Made by a program: the position numbers and the translations under genes. From Mycobacterium gordonae (GTDB lineage Bacteria; Actinomycetota; Actinomycetes; Mycobacteriales; Mycobacteriaceae): DNA of 64,000 nucleotides. Shown here piece by piece: positions 38,018-46,483 of this stretch. The DNA lies in the NCBI RefSeq assembly GCF_002101675.1, contig NZ_LQOY01000080.1:1-64000 (forward strand), in the 5' to 3' direction. The notes beneath the pieces are model-generated. The model was not told the DNA's origin. It made no database searches and saw only the letters and a program-made list of their open reading frames with translations. Position 1 is the first letter of the stretch. Every line of letters begins with the position of its first letter.

Positions 38018-38605
38018 GTGCGCAAATGGAAGCGCGTCGAAACCCGCAACGGTCCCCGTTTCCGGTCGTCGCTGGCCCCGCATGAAGCGGCTCTGCTCCA
38101 AAACCTGGTGAGCGCGATGATCGGCCTGCTCGACGAACGCCAGGCCACGTCGCCGTCGGACGAACTCGAAGAGATCACCGGCATCAAGACCGGGCATTCC
38201 GAGCGCCCGGCTGACGCGACGCTCGGCCGGCTGTTGCCAGATTTCTACCGCAGCGACGAAGGCGATCCGCTGACCCTCGACGCGTCCGAGGCTCTGAACT
38301 CGGCACTGCGAAGCTTGCACGAACCGGAGATCATCGCCGCCAAACGTGTTGCGGCGCAACAGTTGCTGGACACCCTGCCGAACAACGGCGGCAGGTTCGA
38401 GTTGACGGAGGAAAGCGCCAACGCCTGGATATCGGCGGTCAACGATCTTCGGCTGACCTTGGGGGTCATGCTCGAGATCGGCCCGCAGGGCCCCGAGCGG
38501 TTGTCCGCCGATCACCCGTTGGCCGCGCACTTCGACGTCTACCAGTGGCTGACGGTCCTGCAGGAGTACCTCGTGCTGGTGCTGATGGGCAAACCGGCCG
38601 GATGA
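38018..38605 (+). CDS. DUF2017 protein (Rv1332-like)
   Basis: Mostly helical soluble protein (195 residues) beginning MRKWKRVETRNGPRFRSSL. DUF2017 genes almost always follow clpS in actinobacteria, which suggests a role near regulated proteolysis, but the function is unknown. It is 9 bp after clpS, and its TGA overlaps the ATG of the next gene (ATGA at 38602). Confidence 0.85.
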   Translation: MRKWKRVETRNGPRFRSSLAPHEAALLQNLVSAMIGLLDERQATSPSDELEEITGIKTGHSERPADATLGRLLPDFYRSDEGDPLTLDASEALNSALRSLHEPEIIAAKRVAAQQLLDTLPNNGGRFELTEESANAWISAVNDLRLTLGVMLEIGPQGPERLSADHPLAAHFDVYQWLTVLQEYLVLVLMGKPAG

Positions 38606-39639
38606 ATTCCATCACCGACGTCGGCGGGATCCGCGTCGGCCATCACCACCTGTTGGACGCCGATGCGGCCCTCGGCTCCGGGTGGGCTTGCGGCGTCACG
38701 GTGGTGCTGCCACCGCCGGGCACGGTAGGCGCGGTGGATTGCCGCGGCGGTGCTCCGGGCACCCGGGAGACCGATCTGCTCGACCCGGTCAACAGCGTGC
38801 GCTACGTGGACGCGGTGTTGCTGGCCGGCGGCAGCGCCTTCGGTCTCGCTGCCGCCGACGGCGTCATGCGCTGGCTCGAGGAACAGCAGCGCGGCGTGGC
38901 CATGGGCGACGGCGTGGTGCCGGTCGTGCCGGGTGCGGTGATCTTCGACCTGCCGGTCGGAGGCTGGGATCGCCGGCCGACGGCCGAATTCGGTTATGCG
39001 GCCTGTGCGGCCGCCGACGCGTCCGGTGACGCGGCTGCGGTGCACGTCGGAACCGTCGGTGCCGGCGTCGGGGCGCGCGTCGGGGTGCTGAAAGGAGGCG
39101 TGGGGACGGCCTCGGTCACCCTGCCCTCCGGAGTGACCGTTGGCGCGCTGGCCGTGGTGAACGCGGCCGGCGAAGCCGTCGACCCGTCGACGGGGTTGCC
39201 GTGGATGGCCGGGCTGGCAGCTGAATTCGGTCTTGCGCCACCACCTTTGGAGCAGATCGAGGCGCTCGCTCAGTTGCCGTCCCCGTTGAGCGAGCTGAAC
39301 ACCACGATTGCCGTGGTGGCGACGGATGCGGCGCTGAGCCCCGCGGCGTGCCGTCGCGTCGCGATCGCCGCGCACGACGGTCTGGCCCGGACGCTCCGGC
39401 CGGCGCACACCCCGCTGGACGGCGACACGGTCTTCGCCCTGGCCACGGGAGCGGTCGAGGTGCCCCCCTCGGCCGACACCCCGGCCGCGCTGTCGCCGGA
39501 GACCGGTCTGCTGACCGCGGTGGGCGCGGCCGCCGCCGACTGCCTGGCCCGGGCGGTGCTCGACGGAGTGATTGCCGCGCAGTCGGTGGCCGGAATACCG
39601 GCTTATCGGGACGTGCTACCGGGTGTGTTCGGGAACTGA
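38602..39639 (+). CDS. P1/DmpA family N-terminal-nucleophile hydrolase (Rv1333-like)
   Basis: Protein of 345 residues in the S58 family, which self-cleaves to expose a Ser or Thr nucleophile and acts on N-terminal peptide or amide bonds. Visible motifs: VGGIRVGHHHLLD, LLAGGSAFGLAAADGVM (substrate loop) and the candidate cleavage region PSGVTVGALAVVNAAG near residue 195. ATG 38602 overlaps the previous stop. The family is found beside mec/cysO in mycobacteria. The in vivo substrate is not known to me. Confidence 0.88.
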   Translation: MNSITDVGGIRVGHHHLLDADAALGSGWACGVTVVLPPPGTVGAVDCRGGAPGTRETDLLDPVNSVRYVDAVLLAGGSAFGLAAADGVMRWLEEQQRGVAMGDGVVPVVPGAVIFDLPVGGWDRRPTAEFGYAACAAADASGDAAAVHVGTVGAGVGARVGVLKGGVGTASVTLPSGVTVGALAVVNAAGEAVDPSTGLPWMAGLAAEFGLAPPPLEQIEALAQLPSPLSELNTTIAVVATDAALSPAACRRVAIAAHDGLARTLRPAHTPLDGDTVFALATGAVEVPPSADTPAALSPETGLLTAVGAAAADCLARAVLDGVIAAQSVAGIPAYRDVLPGVFGN

Positions 39640-39649
39640 CGGGGCGCCG

Positions 39650-40078
39650 ATGCTGGTGATCCGTGCCGACCTGGTCGAGGCGATCGTCGCCCATGCCCGC
39701 CGCGACCATCCCGAAGAAGCCTGCGGCGTGCTGGCCGGCGCGGACGGCTCGGATCGGCCAGAGCGGCACATCCCGATGCTCAACGCCGAACGCTCGGCGA
39801 CGTTCTACCGGTTCGACTCCGCTGAGCAACTGAAGGTGTGGCGGGCCATGGAACGGGCGGACGAGGTGCCCATCGTCATCTACCACTCACACCCGAGCAG
39901 CGAGGCCTATCCGAGTCGAACGGATATCGATCTTGCGGCCGAACCGGACGCCCACTATGTGTTGGTATCCACCCGCGATCCGCATCGGGACGAGCTGCGC
40001 AGCTACCGCATTGTCAACGGCGTCGTGAGCGAGGAACCTGTTGACATCGTCGAGGAGTACATCGTCGAGCAGTACTGA
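39650..40078 (+). CDS. mec: JAMM metalloprotease Mec, acting on CysO-cysteine
   Basis: Zinc peptidase of 142 residues. The JAMM signature is complete: Glu in HPEEACGVLAG and HSHPSSEAYPSRTD (His-x-His-x10-Asp). In M. tuberculosis this enzyme (Rv1334) releases cysteine from the CysO-cysteine adduct made by CysM. ATG 39650 gives MLVIRADLVEAIV; the ORF upstream to 39572 lies in the end of the preceding gene. cysO follows after 24 bp, but cysM is missing here. Confidence 0.93.
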   Translation: MLVIRADLVEAIVAHARRDHPEEACGVLAGADGSDRPERHIPMLNAERSATFYRFDSAEQLKVWRAMERADEVPIVIYHSHPSSEAYPSRTDIDLAAEPDAHYVLVSTRDPHRDELRSYRIVNGVVSEEPVDIVEEYIVEQY

Positions 40079-40102
40079 GCCCACACCGCGAGAAAGGCCA
40101 GC

Positions 40103-40375
40103 ATGACCGTCACCGTGTCCATCCCGACCATCCTGCGACCCCACACCGGCGGTGAGAAGCGAGTCTCTGCGAACGGCGACACGCTCGCGGCGGTCATCAA
40201 TGATCTGGAGGCCAATTACTCCGGAATCTCGGACCGGCTCATCGATAACGGCCGGCTGCACCGGTTCGTGAACATCTATGTCAACGACGAGGATGTGCGG
40301 TTCTCCGGCGGTTTGGACACGGCCGTCGCCGATGGCGACTCGGTCACCATCCTGCCGGCGGTCGCGGGCGGGTAG
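40103..40375 (+). CDS. cysO: Sulfur carrier protein CysO
   Basis: Ubiquitin-like carrier of 90 residues ending in Gly-Gly (VAGG), the site that is thiocarboxylated. The fold-typical ILPAVAGG tail and the N-terminal TVSIPTILRPHTGGEK are clear. It donates sulfur to O-phosphoserine-derived aminoacrylate through CysM in an alternative, oxidant-resistant cysteine route. A ribosome binding site GAGAAAGG lies 6-7 bp upstream. The expected partner gene cysM does not follow. Confidence 0.94.
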   Translation: MTVTVSIPTILRPHTGGEKRVSANGDTLAAVINDLEANYSGISDRLIDNGRLHRFVNIYVNDEDVRFSGGLDTAVADGDSVTILPAVAGG

Positions 40376-40437
40376 TGGCGTTGTTGAGCGGTAGCCTGGA
40401 CGTTCGGTGGTAGTGCGATGAGGACAAGGAGCGGCGC

Positions 40438-41097
40438 ATGAACAAGCGCGCCCCGGCGACCCAGCCGAACAAGAAGCCTGGCTGGGTGATCGGCGCAACC
40501 ACCATCATCACCTTCGTCGCCCTGTTGTATGTCGTCGAGCTGATCGATCAGCTCAGTGGCGGCCGGCTGGACCGCAACGGCATCCGGCCGCTGACCACCG
40601 ACGGCTTGTGGGGCATCGTCTTCGCCCCGCTGTTGCACGCGAACTGGCAGCATCTGATCGCCAACACCGTGCCGATGCTGGTGCTGGGATTCTTGATGAC
40701 ACTGGCCGGACTATCCCGGTTCGTCTGGGCCACGGCGATCATCTGGATCCTGGGCGGCCTGGGTACCTGGCTCATCGGCAATGTCGGTAGTAGTTGCGGC
40801 CCGACAGACCACATCGGAGCCTCCGGCCTGATCTTCGGCTGGCTCGCTTTCCTGTTGGTGTTCGGAGTCTTCGTCCGCCAGGTGTGGGACATCATCATCG
40901 GTCTGGTTGTGCTGTTCGTCTACGGCGGCGTGCTACTCGGCGCCTTGCCGGTGCTCGGTATGTGCGGCGGGGTGTCGTGGCAGGGGCACCTGTGTGGCGC
41001 GATCGCCGGCGTCGTGGCGGCCTACCTGCTGTCGGCGCCCGAACGCAAGGCCCGCGAGCGAAAGAAGGCGCTTCGTTCGCCGCACCCGAAGATATGA
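40438..41097 (+). CDS. Rhomboid family intramembrane serine protease (Rv1337-like)
   Basis: Membrane protein of 219 residues with six predicted helices. The catalytic serine lies in [12 protein letters not shown] (about residue 124) and the histidine in [18 protein letters not shown] (about residue 184). [14 protein letters not shown] is the conserved loop-helix 2 region. The C-terminus is basic. ATG 40438 has the binding site AAGGAG about 9 bp upstream. Its stop overlaps the murI start (ATGA). Confidence 0.92.
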   Translation: MNKRAPATQPNKKPGWVIGATTIITFVALLYVVELIDQLSGGRLDRNGIRPLTTDGLWGIVFAPLLHANWQHLIANTVPMLVLGFLMTLAGLSRFVWATAIIWILGGLGTWLIGNVGSSCGPTDHIGASGLIFGWLAFLLVFGVFVRQVWDIIIGLVVLFVYGGVLLGALPVLGMCGGVSWQGHLCGAIAGVVAAYLLSAPERKARERKKALRSPHPKI

Positions 41098-41909
41098 GTT
41101 CGCCGCTGGCTCCCGTCGGGGTCTTTGATTCCGGCGTCGGCGGGCTCACTGTCGCTCGGGCGATCATCGACCAACTGCCCGACGAGGACATCATCTACGT
41201 CGGCGACACCGGTAACGGCCCGTACGGGCCGCTGGCCATTCCCGAGATCCGCGCCCACGCGCTGGCCATCGGCGACGACCTGGTCAGCCGCGGCGTCAAG
41301 GCGTTGGTGATCGCCTGCAACTCGGCTTCTGCCGCCTGCCTGCGGGACGCACGCGAACGGTACGACGTGCCGGTCGTCGAAGTGATTCTGCCGGCGGTGC
41401 GCCGCGCGGTCGCCGCCACCCGTAACGGCCGTATCGGGGTGATCGGCACGCGGGCGACCATCACCTCCCACGCCTACCAAGATGCGTTCGCCGCCGCCAG
41501 GGATACCGAGATCACCGCCGTGGCCTGTCCCCGTTTCGTCGATTTCGTCGAGCGCGGAGTCACCAGTGGCCGTCAGGTGCTGGGTCTGGCCGAGGGATAC
41601 CTGGAGCCGCTGCAGCGCGCCGAGGTCGACACCCTGGTGCTGGGTTGCACGCACTACCCGTTGCTGTCCGGACTGATCCAGCTCGTGATGGGGGAGAACG
41701 TCACGCTCGTCTCCAGCGCCGAGGAGACGGCCAAGCAGGTGGTCCGCGTGCTGACCGAACTCGACCTGTTGCGGCCCCATGAGGGGCCGCCGGCTACCCG
41801 GGTGTTCGAGGCCACCGGCGACCCCGACGCATTCACCAAATTGGCCTCCCGGTTCCTGGGTCCCGCGGTGGTGGGCGTCGAACCGGCTCGCCATACTCCC
41901 GTCTCGTGA
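41094..41909 (+). CDS. murI: Glutamate racemase
   Basis: Makes D-glutamate for peptidoglycan (271 residues). The two catalytic cysteines are in [12 protein letters not shown] (about residue 75) and [13 protein letters not shown] (about residue 186). The N-terminal [17 protein letters not shown] and [12 protein letters not shown] are typical. ATG 41094 overlaps the rhomboid stop codon. It is part of the conserved forward run to rdgB. Confidence 0.96.
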   Translation: MSSPLAPVGVFDSGVGGLTVARAIIDQLPDEDIIYVGDTGNGPYGPLAIPEIRAHALAIGDDLVSRGVKALVIACNSASAACLRDARERYDVPVVEVILPAVRRAVAATRNGRIGVIGTRATITSHAYQDAFAAARDTEITAVACPRFVDFVERGVTSGRQVLGLAEGYLEPLQRAEVDTLVLGCTHYPLLSGLIQLVMGENVTLVSSAEETAKQVVRVLTELDLLRPHEGPPATRVFEATGDPDAFTKLASRFLGPAVVGVEPARHTPVS

Positions 41910-41934
41910 AAAAGCCGATGATTCTGACGGCCAA

Positions 41935-42759
41935 ATGCGGCGATGTTTTCCCCATCGTGGTAACGGGCATGGCACAGTGGTGTCCGTGCGACTAACCGTG
42001 CTCGGATGCTCCGGCAGCGTCGTGGGTCCGGATTCGCCCGCGTCGGGTTATCTACTTCGGGCACCGGACACTCCGCCGCTTGTCGTCGACTTCGGCGGGG
42101 GTGTGCTGGGCGCGCTGCAAAGGCATGCCGATCCCGGATCGGTTCATGTGCTGCTGTCGCATCTGCACGCCGACCACTGCTTGGATGTGCCGGGGCTGTT
42201 TGTCTGGCGCCGCTATCACCCGACGGCCAAGCCCACTGGCAAGGCTTTGCTGTACGGCCCCAGCGACACGTGGTCGCGGCTGGGGGCGGCCTCCTCCCCG
42301 TACGGCGGCGAAATCGACGACTGCTCGGACATCTTCGATGTGCGCCACTGGGTTGACGGTGAAGCGGTGACCATCGGCGCGCTGAGCGTGCTCCCACGGG
42401 TCGTGGCACACCCGACCGAGTCGTTCGGGCTGCGGTTCACCGACCCGAGCGGGGCTTCGCTCGTGTACAGCGGTGACACCGGCGAGTGCGACCAACTGGT
42501 CGAGCTGGCCCGTGGCGCCGACGTGTTCTTGTGCGAGGCCTCGTGGACGCACTCGCCGAAGCATCCTCCCGCCCTGCATCTGTCCGGCACCGAAGCCGGG
42601 CGGGCCGCGGCGCGGGCCGGGGTGCGGGAGTTGCTGCTGACGCACATTCCGCCGTGGACCTCCCGCGAGGATGTCATCAGCGAGGCCAAGGCGGAGTTCG
42701 ACGGGCCCGTGCACGCGGTCGTGCCGGGGGAGACGATCGAAGTCAAGCGAGCCGGCTGA
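41935..42759 (+). CDS. Metallo-beta-lactamase-fold cyclic nucleotide phosphodiesterase (Rv1339-like)
   Basis: Protein of 274 residues. The metal-binding motif is LLSHLHADHCLD (HxHxDH), with later ligands in VVAHPTESFGLR, YSGDTGECDQL and LLLTHIPPW. Rv1339 has been described as an atypical class II phosphodiesterase that lowers cAMP. It is relevant that this window also encodes two adenylate cyclases. ATG 41935 is used by analogy with Rv1339; the GTG codons at the GTVVSVRLTVLG stretch (about 41974-41986) are reasonable alternatives because the conserved fold starts there. Confidence 0.88.
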   Translation: MRRCFPHRGNGHGTVVSVRLTVLGCSGSVVGPDSPASGYLLRAPDTPPLVVDFGGGVLGALQRHADPGSVHVLLSHLHADHCLDVPGLFVWRRYHPTAKPTGKALLYGPSDTWSRLGAASSPYGGEIDDCSDIFDVRHWVDGEAVTIGALSVLPRVVAHPTESFGLRFTDPSGASLVYSGDTGECDQLVELARGADVFLCEASWTHSPKHPPALHLSGTEAGRAAARAGVRELLLTHIPPWTSREDVISEAKAEFDGPVHAVVPGETIEVKRAG

Positions 42760-42879
42760 CGCTATTGCGTCTGCGGTGGCGGCGCGTTTTTCGCCCCAGT
42801 ACCGCCGTGATCGCACTGTCAAAGCAGTGCCCGCACACTGAACGCCGTCATCGCGATGCCCGGCGATAGGGTGGGCGTC

Positions 42880-43659
42880 GTGTCCAAACGAGAAGACGGC
42901 CGCCTCGACGACGAGCTTCGCCCCGTCACCATCACGCGGGGTTTCACCGATCATCCGGCGGGTTCGGTGCTCATCGAATTCGGCGGCACCAAGGTCATGT
43001 GCACCGCCAGCGTCACCGAAGGGGTGCCGCGCTGGCGCAAGGGTTCGGGCCTGGGTTGGCTCACCGCGGAGTACGCGATGTTGCCCTCAGCGACCCACAC
43101 CCGCTCGGACCGGGAGTCCGTGAAGGGCCGCGTCGGTGGGCGCACCCAGGAGATCAGCCGCCTGGTCGGCCGGTCGCTGCGGGCGTGCATCGACCTCGCC
43201 GCGCTGGGCGAGAACACCATCGCCGTCGACTGCGACGTACTGCAGGCCGACGGGGGTACCAGGACGGCGGCCATCACCGGCGCCTACGTGGCGCTGGCCG
43301 ACGCAGTCACCTACCTGTCGGCGGCGGGCAAGCTGTCCGACCCCAGGCCGCTGTCGTGTGCGATCGCGGCGGTAAGCGTCGGCGTGGTCGACGGCCGGGT
43401 CCGCGTCGATCTGCCCTATGAAGAGGACTCGCGCGCCGAAGTCGACATGAACGTCGTCGCCACCGACACCGGCACCCTGGTCGAGGTCCAGGGCACCGGC
43501 GAGGGCGCCACCTTCCCGCGGTCGACGCTGGACAAGCTGCTCGACATGGCGCTCGGGGCCTGCGACAAGCTGTTCGCCGCTCAGCGCGAAGCGCTGGCGT
43601 TGCCCTACCCGGGCGTGTTGCCCGAGGGGGCGAAGCCGCCGAAAGCGTTCGGAAGCTGA
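42880..43659 (+). CDS. rph: Ribonuclease PH
   Basis: Phosphate-dependent 3' exonuclease (259 residues) that trims tRNA and other RNA 3' ends. Conserved motifs: [68 protein letters not shown] and [20 protein letters not shown] 42880 gives [16 protein letters not shown], the family N-terminus. A 120-bp gap separates it from the previous gene. The rdgB frame begins at its stop codon. Confidence 0.96.
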   Translation: MSKREDGRLDDELRPVTITRGFTDHPAGSVLIEFGGTKVMCTASVTEGVPRWRKGSGLGWLTAEYAMLPSATHTRSDRESVKGRVGGRTQEISRLVGRSLRACIDLAALGENTIAVDCDVLQADGGTRTAAITGAYVALADAVTYLSAAGKLSDPRPLSCAIAAVSVGVVDGRVRVDLPYEEDSRAEVDMNVVATDTGTLVEVQGTGEGATFPRSTLDKLLDMALGACDKLFAAQREALALPYPGVLPEGAKPPKAFGS

Positions 43660-43670
43660 GCCGGCTGCTG

Positions 43671-44255
43671 GTGGCCAGCCGCAACCGCAAGAAGCTGGCC
43701 GAACTGCAGCGGGTGCTGGACAGCGCCGGACTGTCCGGGATGACGCTGGTGTCGCTGGACGACGTGCCGCCGTTCGAGGAGGCACCGGAAACCGGTGCGA
43801 CGTTCGAGGACAACGCGCTGGCCAAGGCGCGTGACGCGTACACCGCAACCGGATTGCCAAGCGTGGCAGACGATTCCGGGCTGGAAGTGGACGCGTTGAA
43901 CGGCATGCCCGGCGTGCTGTCCGCGCGCTGGTCGGGCCGGCACGGTGATGACGCGGCCAACACTGCACTGTTGTTGGCGCAGTTGCGCGACGTGCCCGAC
44001 GAGCGGCGCGGGGCGGCGTTCGTGTCGGCCTGCGCGCTGGTCTCCGGTATGGATGAGGTCGTGGTGCGCGGCGAGTGGCCCGGCGCCATTGCCCATGAGT
44101 CGCGCGGTGACGGCGGATTCGGCTACGACCCCGTCTTCCTTCCCGCCGGCGCCGATGGCCGGACGGCCGCGCAACTGAGCCCGGCCGAGAAAGACGCGGT
44201 ATCGCACCGCGGTCGCGCGCTGGCCCTGTTGCTGCCGGCGCTGCGGGCGTTGTAA
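43671..44255 (+). CDS. rdgB: dITP/XTP pyrophosphatase RdgB (HAM1 family)
   Basis: Cleans the nucleotide pool by hydrolysing non-canonical purine triphosphates. Motifs: ASRNRKKLAEL, VADDSGLEVDALNG, GVLSARWSG, GGFGYDPVF and KDAVSHRGRAL. From GTG 43671 the protein has 194 residues but lacks the first beta strand residues that homologs show as K/R-LLVASRN. Codons just upstream in frame read L-S-R-L-L, beginning with CTG 43656, which overlaps the rph stop as CTGA. So the true start may be this CTG rather than the listed GTG. Matches Rv1341. Confidence 0.9.
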   Translation: MASRNRKKLAELQRVLDSAGLSGMTLVSLDDVPPFEEAPETGATFEDNALAKARDAYTATGLPSVADDSGLEVDALNGMPGVLSARWSGRHGDDAANTALLLAQLRDVPDERRGAAFVSACALVSGMDEVVVRGEWPGAIAHESRGDGGFGYDPVFLPAGADGRTAAQLSPAEKDAVSHRGRALALLLPALRAL

Positions 44256-44259
44256 GCGG

Positions 44260-44610
44260 TCAGACGGGGAAGTTCGCCTTGACCTCTTTGGTCTGCCGTT
44301 GCTCGACGATGATGCCCAGCAGTGGGATGGTGCCGGCGAGTAGCACGCCGATAGTCTTGCCGATCGGCCAGCGGACTTTGATCGCAAGATTGAACGCCGC
44401 GAGCACGTAAACGAAGTAGACCCAGCCGTGCACGACTTCGATCCACCGGATTTCGTGGTGGTACACCAGGTGCGAGACGACCTCGCCACACAACACGATC
44501 AGCCAGATACCCGTCGTCCAGGCCATCACCCGGTACGCCAGCAGTGCGGTCCGGATTTTGTCGGCGGGGAACGCCGAAGCACTGCGCTCGGGCGTCTCAG
44601 GTGTGCTCAT
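44260..44610 (-). CDS. DUF3817 membrane protein (Rv1342c-like)
   Basis: Protein of 116 residues with three predicted membrane helices. The conserved HEIRWIEVVHGWVYFVYV stretch and the C-terminal RQTKEVKANFPV are typical of DUF3817. ATG 44610 lies inside the end of the upstream gene (14-base overlap), so the two are coupled. The function is unknown. Confidence 0.87.
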   Translation of the reverse strand: MSTPETPERSASAFPADKIRTALLAYRVMAWTTGIWLIVLCGEVVSHLVYHHEIRWIEVVHGWVYFVYVLAAFNLAIKVRWPIGKTIGVLLAGTIPLLGIIVEQRQTKEVKANFPV

Positions 44611-44989
44611 GCGTCGTCCTTTTCTGCTGTGCCGCATCGTCCTTGGCGAGTTCGGCCAGGTAGGCGTTGTACTCGCGCAGTGCGGGATCATCGGGCTGTT
44701 GTGGTTCGGGCTTCGGCCGCTCGGGTAGCAGGCCGGCAGGAATCTCGGTGACCGTTTCTCGGGGCGCGGGCGGCAGCTCTTCGTAGCGGACGAATTTACG
44801 GTAGGCGTAAACGCAGAACGCGGCGAACATCGGCCACTGCAGCGCGTAGCCGAGGTTTTGGTAATCGCCCGATGCCGACTCGAATCGGGTCCACTGCCAC
44901 CAGCCAAGCGCCAGACACCCCAACGCCGCAAAGACGACCAGCGCTATCGCGGCCGGCCGGCGGCGTCTGGTGCGGACGGGGGTGGACAC
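44597..44989 (-). CDS. lprD: Membrane protein or lipoprotein LprD-like
   Basis: Protein of 130 residues with a basic N-terminus (STPVRTRRRRPAA), a hydrophobic segment with AALGC that could be a weak lipobox, and a second hydrophobic segment (QWPMFAAFCVYAYRKF). The C-terminus is Pro/Glu-rich. GTG 44989 is chosen over the ORF start at 45076. Position matches Rv1343c (lprD). The lipobox is imperfect, so it may be a two-helix membrane protein. This is the last gene before the break with the M. tuberculosis order. Confidence 0.8.
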   Translation of the reverse strand: MSTPVRTRRRRPAAIALVVFAALGCLALGWWQWTRFESASGDYQNLGYALQWPMFAAFCVYAYRKFVRYEELPPAPRETVTEIPAGLLPERPKPEPQQPDDPALREYNAYLAELAKDDAAQQKRTTHEHT

Positions 44990-45129
44990 CCTACGACGGT
45001 ACCGCGTGGTTGGTACGGCATCGTTCCAGCGTGAGCTGAGGGCGACGAAGTCGCCGATTCTCCGCCATGGTTTCACTTTCAGCGTCCGCGGCGGCTTGGG
45101 TAAACCGGGCGGTACGATCGAGCAACGCA

Positions 45130-45212
45130 GCGGGCGTGATGAAATTGGCAGACATGCCGGCTTTAGGTGCCGGTGCTCTTAGAGCGTGTGGGTTCGAGTC
45201 CCTCCGCCCGCA
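45130..45212 (+). tRNA. tRNA-Leu (anticodon TAG)
   Basis: Acceptor arms GCGGGCG and CGCCCGC pair perfectly, followed by discriminator A. The anticodon stem CCGGC/GCCGG encloses loop TTTAGGT, anticodon TAG. A long variable arm and the T-loop GGTTCGAGTCCC are present. Total 83 bases with no encoded CCA. It marks the point where gene order departs from M. tuberculosis. Confidence 0.93.
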
Positions 45213-45340
45213 CTCACCCTTTCTAAGCGTTCCGCTCATTTCAGCGAACAAGTGTTTATCGAAAGCCCGGATCGGGAAGTTGCATACGTACCGTGCTTCA
45301 ACTGTCTCACGGAAACTTCTGACACCACCGGGGAAGAACT

Positions 45341-46471
45341 ATGGGTTCGACACTTCGCAGTGTCTTGAGATGGAGCAAGGCGCCAGCAGAAGGCGTGCAA
45401 ACAGCCTCGACACCATGGGCGAATGTGGCGCGCGGGCTCGCAGCCCGGGCGACCACGCCCTTGCTGCCCGATGACTACCTGAAATTTCTGAACCCGCTCT
45501 GGTCGGCGCGGGAGTTGCGTGGCCTGATTGTCGGTGTACAACCGGAAACTGAAGACTCGGCCACCGTGACGATCAAGCCAGGGTGGGGCTTCTCCGGTGA
45601 CTACCAGGCCGGTCAGTATGTCGGCATCGGCCTGCGAATCGACGGGCGCTGGCACTGGCGTTCGTACTCGCTGACCTCGGTGCCGCGTCGTGACAACAAG
45701 CACATCACCATCACCGTCAAGGCCACTCCGGAAGGGTTCCTGTCCACGCACCTCGTCAAGGGCGTCGAACCGGGCACAATCGTGCGACTGGCTGCGCCCA
45801 AGGGGGATTTCGCACTGCCCGACCCGCCGCCGGAGAAAATCCTCTTCATCACCGCCGGCAGCGGAATCACGCCAGTGATGGCCATGTTGCGAACCTTCCG
45901 GTCTCGCGGGCAGCAGGCCGATATCGTCCACGTCCACTCCGCGCCCAGCGAAGCGGACGTGATCTTCTACGACGAGTTGCGCGAACTCGAAAAGTCGCTG
46001 CCCGGTTACCGACTTCATCTGCGGCTCACCGAAACGCAGGGTCACCTGGACTTCGGCGGCCTCACCGAAGTCGCCACCGATTGGAAGGAGCGCCCGGCCT
46101 GGGTCTGTGGTCCCTCCGCTCTGCTGGATGACGCTGAGAAGCATTGGGAAGAAGCGGATCTCGCCGACCAGCTGCACATGGAACGCTTCACGATCGCCGC
46201 TACGGACAAAGGCGGCGAAGGTGGGACGGTCACCTTCTCGATATCCGACAAAACCATCGAAATCGACGGAGCCACATCACTTCTGGACGCCGGGGAAAAG
46301 TTGGGCATCCAGATGCCGTTCGGCTGCCGGATGGGGATCTGCCAAACCTGCGTCCTGCCGCTGGAAGCGGGCCACGTCCGCGACTTCAGGTCGGGCACCG
46401 AACATCGCGAAGGCGACCGCATCCAGACCTGCATCTCCACCGCCTCCGGCGACTGCACGCTCAAAATCTAA
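45341..46471 (+). CDS. Flavin- and [2Fe-2S]-containing oxidoreductase, electron donor to the desaturase
   Basis: Protein of 376 residues. An FAD domain (RSYSLTSVP, about residue 108) and an NAD(P)H domain ([14 protein letters not shown], about residue 168, and [13 protein letters not shown]) are followed by a plant-type ferredoxin domain with the cysteine ligands CRMGICQTC and a fourth Cys in QTCIST. It closely resembles Rv3230c, the reductase that drives the stearoyl-CoA delta-9 desaturase DesA3. The next gene is such a desaturase, 12 bp downstream. ATG 45341. Confidence 0.93.
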   Translation: MGSTLRSVLRWSKAPAEGVQTASTPWANVARGLAARATTPLLPDDYLKFLNPLWSARELRGLIVGVQPETEDSATVTIKPGWGFSGDYQAGQYVGIGLRIDGRWHWRSYSLTSVPRRDNKHITITVKATPEGFLSTHLVKGVEPGTIVRLAAPKGDFALPDPPPEKILFITAGSGITPVMAMLRTFRSRGQQADIVHVHSAPSEADVIFYDELRELEKSLPGYRLHLRLTETQGHLDFGGLTEVATDWKERPAWVCGPSALLDDAEKHWEEADLADQLHMERFTIAATDKGGEGGTVTFSISDKTIEIDGATSLLDAGEKLGIQMPFGCRMGICQTCVLPLEAGHVRDFRSGTEHREGDRIQTCISTASGDCTLKI

Positions 46472-46483
46472 GAGGAGTAATCA

